Both the position numbers and the translations under genes were made by a program. A DNA stretch of 64,000 nucleotides from Haematobia irritans. Its lineage: Eukaryota > Arthropoda > Insecta > Diptera > Muscidae. Location of the stretch: positions 222,558,085-222,622,084 of the forward strand of contig NC_134400.1 in the NCBI RefSeq assembly GCF_050003625.1, given 5' to 3'. Under the pieces are notes generated by a model, which saw nothing but the letters and a program-made list of their open reading frames with translations, made no database searches and had not been told where the DNA came from. This document shows, one piece after another, positions 54,262-64,000 of this stretch; position 1 is the first letter of the stretch; the number at the start of each line of letters is the position of its first letter.

Positions 54262-54708
54262 TAGAGGTGTGCACGTGACACGAAATTGTCGTGACTCACG
54301 CGTGAGTCGTGAGGCACGCACATGGCAACGGTGTGAGTGTGCGTGATTAGCAATCCAAAATGTCGTGCGTGAGCGAGAGTCAGGAAAATAATATCTTCGT
54401 GATTGTGCGTGAGTAACGAACTACGCTCACGAAAATAATCCCGCTCACTAACATATAACGCTCAAGAGTTAAATTCATTTACAATTTTAGTGACACCTAC
54501 GATGTTAAGAGTTTAATAACGCGCTCGATTTTAATCGTGCTCATGATTTCAGACACGTCCCTCAGGCAAATTACTCATAAAATTATTCGTGAGTCACGAC
54601 ATTTCTCGTGAGTCACGATATTTTTCGTGAATCACGGTATTTTTCGTGAGTCACGACATTTTCGTGCGTGAGTACAATTTTTCTTTTCGTGAGTGTGCGT
54701 GAGACCTA
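54262..54708 (-). mobile_element. GTGAGTCACGA hAT-type MITE, truncated
   Basis: Starts TAGAGGTGTGCACGTGACAC, the complement of the right end of 13497-14038, and keeps the GTGAGTCACGA-rich body. It loses its other end after GTGCGTGAGACC. Confidence 0.75.
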
Positions 54709-54985
54709 CCATTTTCAATTAATTTTTTAATTGAAATGTCTTCAATAAGAGAAATGATAGTACCAGTTAAAAAATTAATTGAAAATCAATTAAAAAAATA
54801 ATTGAAAGTCAATTAAAAAATTATCAAAAATTGAAATATCAATTACATTTTTAACTGAATATTTTCTAAAACTCAAAATGTTAGTTGGAAAAATTTTAGA
54901 GAATTTTTTTTCTATAAAGGGTGGTTAAATGGTAAGTTTTTTTCTGAATTTTATTTGACATATCTCTATTACAGACTTACTCAAT

Positions 54986-56331
54986 TTGAACCATGGACGT
55001 CGTGAATGGGCAGAATGGTTCCAAGAAATGGCAACAGTGGATGATCAATTTTCGAAGAAAATCATCTTCAGTGATGAGGCACATTTTCACCTCAGTGGAT
55101 TCGTCAATAAACAGAATTGCCACATTTGGGCGAATGAGAATCCAAGAGTGATTGTCGAAAAACCAATGCACCCACAAAGAGTGACTGTTCGGTGCGGTTT
55201 ACGGGCTGGCGTCATTATCGGGCCGTATTTTTTCCAAAATGAGGCCGGTCAGGCAGTTACTGTGAATGGTGTTCGCTATCGTGAGATGATAACGAACTTT
55301 TTATGGCCCGAATTGGAAGATATGGATATGGACAATATGTGGTTTCAGCAGGACGGTGCCACTTGCCACACAGCTAACGAAACAATGGCTCTTTTGAGCA
55401 ACAAATTCAATGGCCGTGTTATCTCACGTAATGGCGATGTCAATTGGCCCCCCAAGATCATGTGAATTGACACCGTTGGACTTTTTTCTTTGGGGTTATT
55501 TGAAAGAAAAGGTGTACGTCGATAAGCCAGCAACAATTCAAGATCTAAAGGATGAGATAATTCCGCAAATTAACGGCATAGAACCTCCATTATGCCTCAG
55601 CGTCATCGAAAATTTGGACCATCGGATGAAGATTAGTCTTGTGTCGTTCCGGAACGAACTAGTTCCAATGAACGGTTCACTAAAAGGAACGACTGTCACT
55701 AGTTCCATCTCTTTCGTTCTCATCGTTCCTTTTGTCATTTAGTTTTATTTTCAATTTACGCTCCATCGTTCCTCGGATCGCAGTTCGATTTTTTTACTTC
55801 TGTTTTTTTACATTCATTTTGGCGCGTATGTATTTAAATCATTGATTCTATTTAATAGAATCATTAATTCCATCTCAGGCTCTTCACAAACGACAAAAAA
55901 AATCATAATTTCTTGCAATGAATAATTTTGCGCAGAGTATAGTATTATTCAATCCAAAAATCCATCCAAAGAGTTTGGCTTCCTGAATTTAGTTACTTCC
56001 TTAAATTTTCCATTCCTTTAATTTTTTTCTTACTATATTACTATAAACTATTTGAAGTAATTTCACTCAATTTTCCATATTTTTGTATCTTTCAATTGAC
56101 CACGAACTTCATTACACTAAGTAAACAATGTAATGTCTGTCTTTGGTAGATGACAGTGATGACAAATATACAAGTCCGGAACGAAAAGGAACGATTTGAA
56201 GGAACTAGTTCCTTTGTACAAAAGGAACGATGAGTCCGAATCACTACCGTGAACGATTTTGCCCAAGACTAATGAAGATGTGCCACCGAGATCGCGGCGC
56301 CCATTTGGCCGATATTTTGTTCCATACATAA
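54986..56331 (+). pseudogene. DD41D Tc1/mariner-group transposase remnant
   Basis: The catalytic domain survives without the N-terminal DNA-binding region: FSDEAHFHLSGFVNKQNC (first Asp), WFQQDGATCH (second Asp) and ELTPLDFFLWGYLKEKVY (third Asp), with 41 residues between the last two. A frameshift in the C6 run near 55448-55453 splits the frame, and the 640-bp insertion at 55633 interrupts the codons after DHRMK. Past it the frame resumes (CHRDRGAHLADILFHT) and stops at 56329-56331. Inactive. Confidence 0.85.
55633..56272. mobile_element. 640-bp element with TTAGTCTTG ends and 6-bp duplication
   Basis: Ends TTAGTCTTG / CAAGACTAA lie between TGAAGA copies (55627-55632, 56273-56278). Both arms are rich in GGAACGA and ACTAGTTCC. 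An inner piece (55960-56120) resembles 43080-43240 of the inverted-repeat family. No transposase ORF. Superfamily unassigned. Confidence 0.7.
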
Positions 56332-57172
56332 TTGAGTAATACCAATATATCATAATGAAATAAAATTACAATAATTTCCTAAATAGTTTGTGTTTAATTC
56401 AAAATCAACATCGGCCCTTGAAATTTTAACCACCCATTATTAAATTGGGGCATAACAGCAAACAAAATGTTTGCTGATCGCATTTAGGAGCTTGTAAGTA
56501 TATAACAGTGCAAAAATATTCCAAATTCTACTTTTGGTTCTTAAATATGCTTTGAGGAAAAACTTATAACCTAAATATTTTATAATTTGTTATTTCTTAG
56601 ACCCTGGAGTACAAAGGTATATATATAAAGCAGACTTTTTATGAGTGATAATAGCAAACATTTTTTGGATTTGGATTTAGCAAGCAAGAATCGAGTGTTT
56701 CAACAAGGTGTGTTTTTTTTTTTTTTGCTAAAATGAAGACAAAAACTTCTTATCTAATATGAAATAAATAAGGGTGAGAACATCAAAAAATCTCCCGAAA
56801 AGGGCAAAGCTATCACCGTTTGCTGAAATAGCGAACATTGTCGGCTAGACCTTAAAGTATAACACCCATATTCATAAAAGTTAACGTAAACTTTAAACCT
56901 ACTATTGCCATACAAATTCCTTCGATTAACTGTCGGTAAATTATTATGAATATAGCCATAAGAATATAACTGTAACAGGCTAAGCAGTCGCCGTTTTCAT
57001 TTTCATATAAATCAATTATGCCTTGTTTTTGTCCAATATTCGGGATAATTTAGTTTGGTTATTTATTTGAAAGAAGAAAACAAAAACACCATAACTAAAT
57101 TAGTGGTTTGAGTCATATCCTCCTTCTTTTGTTATGCTCCCACTGTGTTATCCTTTTACTAGTTTATTATTT

Positions 57173-58562
57173 TTATACCCTCCACCATAGGATGGGGGGG
57201 TATATAAACTTTGTCATTCCGTTTGTAACACTTCGAAATATTGATCTAAGACCCCATAAAGTATATATATTCTGGGTCGTGGTGAAATTCTGAGTCGATC
57301 TGAGCATGTCCGTCCGTCCGTCCGTCCGTCTGTTGAAATCACGCTAACTTCCGAACGAAACAAGCTATCGACTTGAAACTTGGCACAAGTAGTTGTTATT
57401 GATGTAGGTCGGATGGTATTGCAAATGGGCCATATCGGTCCACTTTTACGTATAGCCCCCATATAAACCGATCAACAGATTTGGATTGCGGAGCCTCTAA
57501 GAGAAGCAAATTTCATCCGATCCGGCTGAAATTTGGTACATGGTGTTAGTATATGGTCTCTAATAACCATGCAAAAATTGGTCCATATCGGTCCATAATT
57601 ATATATAGCCCCCATATAAACCGATCAACAGATTTGACCTCTGGAGCCTCTTGGAAGACCAAAATTCATCTGATTCAGTTGAAATTTGGTACGTGATGTT
57701 AATATATGGCCTCAAACACCCATGCAAAAATTGGTCGATATCGGTCCATAATTATATATAGCCCCCATATAAACCGATCACCAGATTTGACCTCCAGAGC
57801 ACCTTGGAAGAGCAAAATTCTTCCCATTCGGTTGAAATTTGGTACGTGATGTTAGTATATGGTATCCAACAAACATGGAGGAATTGGTTCATATCAGTCC
57901 ATAATTATATATAGCCCCCATATAAACCGATCCCCAGTTTTGACCTGCGGTGCCTTTTGGAGAAGCGAAATTCATCCGATCTGGTTGAAATTTTGTACGT
58001 GGTGGTAGTATATGATATTTAACAACCATGCCGAAAGAGGTCCATATCAGTCCATAATCATATATAGCCCCCATATAAACCGATTCCAAGATTTGGTTTT
58101 GGAGCCTCTTGGAGGAGCAAATTTCTTCCGAGTCAGTTGAAATTTGGTACATTGTGCTAGTATATGGCCGTTAACAACCATGCCTAACTAGGTCCATATC
58201 GGTCTATAGTTATGTATAGCCCTCAGATAAATCGATCCCCAATCACACAAAAGTTGGTCCATATCACTAATTGTATATAGCCCTCATATAAGCGACCCCC
58301 ATATTTCAATTCTGGCTCCCTACGTACCGTGCAAAAGTCCATATCGATTCCTAATTATTTGTAGACTTACCTACACATACCTTTTTTGTCTAATATATAC
58401 CACGTATGGACTAACTCATAATTTAGAAAACGATTAAAATACCACAACCCAAGTAATTTGATTGTGGGTGACAGTCTTTCGTAGAAGTTTCTACGCAATC
58501 CATGGTGGAGGGTACATAAGATTCGGCCTGGCCGAACTTACGGCCGTTTATACTTGTTTTAA
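57173..58562 (+). mobile_element. mini-me-like element, best preserved copy
   Basis: Starts TATACCCTCCACCATAGGAT, core with AAGACCCCATAAAGTATATA, microsatellite GTCCGTCCGTCCGTCCGTCT (about 57308-57331), then five tandem units with TATAGCCCCCATATAAACCG at 57451, 57603, 57757, 57909 and 58063 (period about 153). It ends GGCCGAACTTACGGCC and TATACTTGTTTT. No ORF. Confidence 0.7.
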
Positions 58563-59529
58563 TGTTGATCGCTTTTGAAAGACGAATTTAGTGTTTATCT
58601 TCACTTATTACCAGTAGACCTGTCATTATTCGAAAGCACGTTCGTTGCGCCTTTTTCTAAACATTGGTAGTTTATTATTCGGCTAAAATCTTTCAAGTAA
58701 GCAGTAACATTTTCTGAATAAAACTTTTTTATATTTAAACAGCAATAGTTTGTAATTTTTTAGCAGACAAAAATGCTGAAAAATCTAACATTTTTGCTAT
58801 TCCTACAAACTTTTTCTTTGAGTATAAATATAAATTAGACTAAATATTGATTTTGGGAATTATTCAATTTCTTTTTTTATACATAAACCATTTTTGCTCT
58901 CAACGTTACATATTAATCTACCCCTACAACATCAATATCCATTTCTATACAAACTATGTTAACATATTTAAAACATTACATCCTATGACACAGGACTTCA
59001 TGGATAGGTGGGCGCAACGATTAACATCTTTTTGTATTGACGAATAATTTGCAGTAATGAGTCTAAGAACTTAATAAGAATATTGTTTTTTTTTTTTTTA
59101 ATTACCTATTAAGTGTTTAAATAAGGATTTGCTTTTAACTTACTCTGTAGTTACAGTAGATTCTCATTAAACTAAAATATTGTCTTTAATAATCTTTATA
59201 ATTATGTAAATATTATACATACTCTTAACTATCTATGGAATTGAGCCCTCTCCTTTTGGTAATATTTTTAATTATTTTTATTTCCATTAAAATTTAATTA
59301 AAGTTTTGCGTTAAATAACACAGCCTTACATTTGCCTTATAACTTAAGTACTTGTTTATCGTATAGCATGAACTGTTTGTTATGGCAAGATGGGCAAAGT
59401 TTCTACTGAAGTTTTTTTTGTATGTTTCAAATTAAACTAAATTTCACAGAATGCTGATTAATGAGAGGCATGATGAAATTTAGAAGCAAAACTTCTAATA
59501 ACAAATTTAAATTATGTGCAAATTTTCCA
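58563..59529. other. Intergenic, nothing recognised
   Basis: AT-rich with a T-run at 59086-59098. One short ORF (58847-59047) has no family features. Confidence 0.5.
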
Positions 59530-61870
59530 TGTACACTCAAAAAAAAGTTTACTTGGATCCAAAGATTTTAACCTTCGTTTAAGGATTTTGGTATTGATTC
59601 CGCGCCAAAGATACGACTTCTTTAAAATAAAGAAATTGTTTAGCAACCCAACTGGCTTTGTGATTAAATCGAATATTTTTTGTATAATACTTGTTATTAG
59701 ATTAACTTTTTAACTTTTTCTCTCTTAACATTTGTATGTGTACTCCAAAAAAAAGTCTTTTCTCCGAAACGAAATTTTAGACAAACGAAGTTTTCATTTC
59801 TTGTTAAAGATGTTTCGTTAAATGTAAATAAATCTTTATTCGTGATACCCGTTTTCACGTTCATTCCTAACATACTTTGTTTGCCCTGAAAACTTCTAAA
59901 ATTTCATTGGCAAGAAAAGAAATCAAGCTATTTAGAGATGTTTTGAAATGGAGTAGAATATGAAATTTCAAAAAAGAGGATAGAAACTTTTCCTCAAAAA
60001 TGTTTTGGTGTTTGAGCAAAATTGGGGGAAAACTCATGACCTTTTTATATGAAACGACCACACTAACCATTTCGCCTAAGTGGTTCTTTTTTTCACCAGG
60101 AAAAGAATTTTTCTTCGAGATCACTACATTTTTATTTACTACCCTCTTTGAGAATATAATTTTTAATTTTTTCCGACAGTTATTCTGACTACGCGAAAAT
60201 GGTAGTTGCAAACAATGTCACAGTAATGATTTAGAAATATGGCCAATACACAAAAAAAAAAAATCCACCGTTAAACTGATGCTACACTGAAAAAAATATT
60301 GTCGTGAGGTCAAAGATTTCATGTCTTTAAAATACGAATGCAAATTTAGCTTAGCATAGAAGACGTATTTCTCCAATATAAAGTTTTTTTCGTTGTCCAA
60401 AAGTCGATAAACTTTTCAATGAAGTCGTATTGTCCTTTTAAGTAAGTGATTTCACTTAAAAATGGGTATCATAACATGAAAGAAAAAATGTTTGGGCTAA
60501 GGTCAACTTGACTTTAATAATTCAGAAAAAATCTTTAAATTTAATGAAATTGTCTTTAAATTTGTTGTCTTTTGGCATCTTGACTACAAAGCAAAAAATC
60601 GTTCAAATATAGGACAAGTTTTTCAACACTTTATTTTAAATATGTTTTTACTTGAAACATAGCATAATTTCTACTGGAAGTCGAGTCTTAATTTGGAAAA
60701 TAAAGTTGTCGTTAACTCGTTTTTAAAGGTCTTTGATAGCATATGAAGAAAAAAAAACTGAAAAAGCGAAAAATTAAAATTTGCTGGAAACAAGTACACA
60801 AAACTCAAATTTAAAAGAGAATTGTGTCTTAAAAGTATCCTTACTTTTATTCTCCGCTTCTTTGGCTCGGTGTCAATACCAAAATTTTTAAAGTAAAGAC
60901 AAAATCATTGGAACCGGACATGCTTTATTTTCAGTGTAAATTTAAATATTTTTTATAGCAAAAAATTATTTGGATGTGGTTAAGTTTTATATATTTTTTT
61001 TAAATTTTCTACACTCACAAAAAGTTTACTTGGATCCAAGGATTTTGACCTTCCCTTAAGGATTTTGGTATTTATTATAATAAAGTCATTTTTTTAGCGA
61101 CCCATCTGGAATTTTCATTCTCTTTTCGCGGTATATTAATAAAGCTATTCAAACAAATGCCAGTTTAAAAATCCAAATTATATCGGATGCTTCAAAGGAA
61201 AAAATGTTTTTCTAATTCCAAAAAAAAACGAACTTTAGACCAAAGATGCTAAATCTATGTTAGGTTAGGTTAGGTGACAGCCCGATGTATCAGGCTCACA
61301 TAGACTATTTAGTCCATTGTGATACCACATTGGTGAACTTCTCTCTTATCACTGAGTGCTGCCCGATTCCATGTTAAGCTCAATGACAAGGGACCTCCTT
61401 TTTATAGCCGAGTCCGAACGGCGTTCCACATTGCAGTGAAACCACTTAGAGAAGTTTTGATACCCTCAGAAATGTCACCAGCATTACTAAGGTGGGATAA
61501 TCCACCGCTGAAAATTTTTTTGGTGTTGGGTCGAAGCAGGAATCGAACCCACGACCTTGTGTATGCAAGGCGGGCATGCTAACCATTGCACCACGGTGCA
61601 CGGTGTTAAATCTAAAGATTCAATATTGCAGTTAATTAAAGACGATTTCTTTAAATCAAAAATGGTTTTCTCTACTTTAAGAAATATTTGTCTTAGTACA
61701 AAGACATACGGCTAATTTTCAAAATTTGTGTTCTAAATTTAATAAAAAAATGTTGATGCAAAGATAAAAAGCTTTTTTTTTTAATTAAAATATCATTATT
61801 TTCAAGAAATTTGTCCTTAATGTATTATATATTGCGCATCCTAAAATTTAGGTTGCGTAATCTTTAATAT
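59530..61870. repeat. Cluster of diverged dispersed repeats (AAAAGTTTACTTGGATCC family)
   Basis: AAAGTTTACTTGGATCCAA followed by TTAAGGATTTTGGTATT occurs at about 59545 and 61021 and also at 15430. A second block, GACGATTTCTTTAAATCAAA, occurs at 61645 and also near 5515 and 17215. Unit limits are unclear, and a SINE (61258-61606) interrupts the last part. Confidence 0.5.
61258..61606 (-). mobile_element. tRNA-derived SINE, copy 5, minus strand
   Basis: The CCTAA tail lies at 61258-61275, the body follows, and the head with B box GGTTCGATTCC and A box TGGTGCAATGG lies at 61528-61598. Target duplications TAAATCTA are at 61250-61257 and 61607-61614. The first few head bases are altered (CACCGTGCACCGTGG). 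Confidence 0.9.
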
Positions 61871-62387
61871 CACCTAAATATCTTTTTCAGTCCAATTTCT
61901 TTTAACTGAAAATTTTATGAACTAATCGTGGATATAAAGTTGAATGGTCGTACACATAAATTCAATATAGCAGAATGATTTACCAAAATTTGTAAGAATT
62001 AACTATTCTATAGTAAAAATTGTCATGTTTTGGTACCAATGATTTCTTTCTTTACTTTTAGTTCATATTTTCTTCAATGATAGGGTGCGGTGTCATAAAT
62101 CGTAGTTAAGTTTCCTTTGTTTTAATAACGCATTGTGCAAATCTCAAAAAATTGCATACAATTTATTTGAATTTTCGAACGAGGCAGTTCATAGTGTTTT
62201 ATAGGTGTTGTAATCGCAGAAGTTCAGTCTTAACATACTATATTTGAGAGTTTTAGGAAAATTATCACCCGCTTTAGTTATAATTGTACTTATTTGTACG
62301 GTCATTGACATTAATACCTACGTTTAGTTAAAAAAAATTAAATAAATACAAAATAAATTTTTTGCAATAAACATAAGTTAAATTTAG
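61871..62387. other. Intergenic, nothing recognised
   Basis: AT-rich; no ORF and no clear repeat. Confidence 0.5.
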
Positions 62388-63385
62388 CATCAGATAAACA
62401 CCCCATCAAGAAATGGAGCACTATTTCAGCAGGATCGTAAGGGAGAGAGGCAGTACAAACTGTTTACAAAACAACCCTACCAGCACTGATTTTTGTGGGC
62501 GATGTTCCGAGTTAGAGCAGCTTCCTCATAGCATTGATTGATTTTATTAGGAATATTTCTCAGAAGTGATATCCCAGCAAAAAAAAAGTTCAGCAGTAAA
62601 ATTTAGTTGCGCTTTTTGGTATACAATAAAGTAGGCAGTGCATCCACACTGCATGTATCGGCGGCAATAACGTAAACGAGTAATCAAAACATTTTATGAT
62701 CATTCGTTTACGTTATTGCAACCTGTAGCGGATGATTGTAATTAAGTAAAATGTATCTGCTTTCTTTATTCGGGTTCTCAAAAAATGATTTTTTCTTGAA
62801 AAACACAAGGAATGGTAACCAAGTTATTTAAAACTAAATAAACAAAGTAAAAATATTATACAGTGAAGTAAAATAAAGTCCCTACACAACCAATTCATGC
62901 AGTATAGATGCGCGAAAGGTAGTTTCCTTCATACCAATAACAATATTGTTCACTTCTGAGCAATATTGTTATTGAAATGAGCAATTATATCAGCGCTATG
63001 TTGAAGCTGATATAAATCGGTACATCGATTTATATCAGCTTACAAAACAACCGCTGATTCGGTTGTTTTGTAAGCAGTTGGTACTGCCTCTCTCCCTTAC
63101 AATACTGCTAAAATAGTGCTCCATTTTTTGCTGGGATATAATCTTGAGTTTCCTATTTTATACCATTGTTGGTATGAAGGAAAGCAGCACTACCTTCCAT
63201 GCATCTATACTGCATGAATTGGTTGCAAACGTAAACGAATGATCATAAACTAGTTTGCCTACTCGTTAGCGTTATTGCCACCGATTCATGCAGTGTGGAT
63301 GCACTGCATACTTTATTGTATACCAAAAAGCGCAACTAAACTCTTACTGCGGAAGTATTTTTTTTTTTTTGCTGAGATATATAAA
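62388..63385. mobile_element. Interleaved palindromic elements ending in TATCCCAGCAAAAA
   Basis: Three inverted pairs interleave: 62417-62476 with 63045-63125 (AGCACTATTT, GGGAGAGAGGCAGTAC), 62568-62735 with 63226-63382 (GCGCTTTTTGGTATACAATA), and 62885-62965 with 63155-63228 (CAACCAATTCATGCAGTATA). Several outer ends read TCCCAGCAAAAAA or its complement. A perfect 16-bp hairpin lies at 63004-63041. No ORF. Confidence 0.65.
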
Positions 63386-63659
63386 TTTGCCCATCCAGAT
63401 ACAACGATCGATCTGGTGGGGGATTTCTCCACATCCTAATTCGATGTGTAGTGATTTCTCTATTCCAAATCGACAGTTCATGCCATACTTGTTGATAACG
63501 CATACATTTTCACATTTACTCTGACGAGGAACAGTGTCCTAAAACTAAGTATACATATTCCATAGTTTCTACAATTAATTCCTTATTAGCTAACAAAAGA
63601 GAAATACAACGCTTCTTTAAAGTTAAACTTTAAATAAATTGTGCCGTTCATAGAGTGAA

Positions 63660-63995
63660 TTGTGGGCGGTGGCAATGTACAACCCTATTTTTTTCTTGTT
63701 TTTTGATATTTGGAAAACTGTTTGTTGCTTCGTTTTATTTCAAAACCAGTCTCTTGTTGTAGTTGTAAGGGCCGAAACGCATGGGTCTCTTTGGTACTCC
63801 AGCTTTCATACACTGGACACACTATCCTCATTGCCACCACCAATTAGATGGGGCAAACCCAAGGGGCTAGACAAATTGGGAGATTTTTTGAAGCCATTCC
63901 TACGAGGGCCACTAAAGGATATCGTACCTGTATTTCCACCATTCATGGAACCGGTACTGGATCGCTTTGCTGCTGCTGCCACACCATTCCTGTGA
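63660..63995 (+). CDS. Hypothetical ORF or 3' exon near the window end
   Basis: The last 65 codons (from about 63760) use richer codons than the surroundings and read LPPPIRWGKPKGLDKLGDFL then KPFLRGPLKDIVPVFPPFM, ending at TGA 63993-63995. CAAAACCAG (63740-63748) and TTGTTGTAG (63754-63762) are possible acceptors, so this may be a terminal exon rather than an ORF starting at 63660. Family not recognised. Confidence 0.35.
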   Translation: MWAVAMYNPIFFLFFDIWKTVCCFVLFQNQSLVVVVRAETHGSLWYSSFHTLDTLSSLPPPIRWGKPKGLDKLGDFLKPFLRGPLKDIVPVFPPFMEPVLDRFAAAATPFL

Positions 63996-64000
63996 TTATC

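Larger units (their letters stand above)
54918..56437 (+). mobile_element. DD41D mariner (rosa-type) with nested insertion
   Basis: Ends GGGTGGTTAAAT and ATTTTAACCACCC form a short inverted repeat near TA-rich flanks. The interior carries a degenerate transposase gene and, inside it, the 55633-56272 element. The DD41D assignment comes from residue spacing in the transposase. Confidence 0.75.
54044..56643. mobile_element. TACACCCAAAGAAA MITE, second copy, split by insertions
   Basis: Left part 54044-54261 and right part about 56443-56643 match 16162-16647 in order (GTCACTGTTTGCTGAAATAG; CATAACAGCAAACAAAATG). The gap holds a truncated hAT-type element and a DD41D mariner. About 30 bp of the host is missing at the junction. 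Confidence 0.65.

Noticed and set aside
58847..59047. Small ORF ending FMDRWAQRLTSFCIDE
   Set aside because: No acceptor-linked exon chain or family signature; the region is AT-rich and unconserved within the window.

Overview
This is a dipteran nuclear window, most likely from a muscid fly (Haematobia/Stomoxys type). It is AT-rich and repeat-dense and has canonical GT-AG introns. It carries irritans-subfamily mariners very close to Himar1, tRNA-derived SINEs, and several mini-me-like elements with GTCY microsatellites. The species call is inference; the Himar1-like copies make horn fly or a close relative the best guess. Nothing looks bacterial or viral.

The main gene is a complete cubilin (Cubn) on the plus strand, 6582-40123. 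I joined 22 exons by eye. Every splice phase closes and the summed coding length (10947 nt, 3648 aa plus stop) is divisible by three. The product has a signal peptide, an N-terminal coiled coil, 8 EGF domains and 27 CUB domains, the same architecture as vertebrate cubilin, and no C-terminal membrane segment. Three introns are large (11, 12 and 19) and full of transposons. A second copy of the last Cubn exon, also open, lies upstream at 3193-3434. It suggests a tandem cubilin paralog whose body is outside the window.

The second gene is LSm2 (46130-46522), a three-exon U6 snRNA-binding Lsm protein whose start codon is the last three bases of its first coding exon. Two weak candidates are a minus-strand ORF with a membrane segment (46652-46993) and an ORF tail at the window end (63660-63995).

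Layout: 1-3192 nested repeats; 3193-3434 paralog exon; 3955-4770 deleted mariner; 4945-6084 MITE, repeat and SINE; 6582-40123 Cubn; 40197-45420 large inverted-repeat elements and a MITE-based array; 46130-46522 LSm2; 46523-64000 mostly repeats (mini-me, hAT-type elements, a DD41D mariner, SINE, palindromes).

Many insertions can be ordered in time from target-site duplications (TSDs) and interruption: SINE in MITE in mini-me, solo LTR in an older repeat, and a small element inside a DD41D transposase gene. Apart from LSm2 and the weak candidates, I see no convincing gene after 40123.
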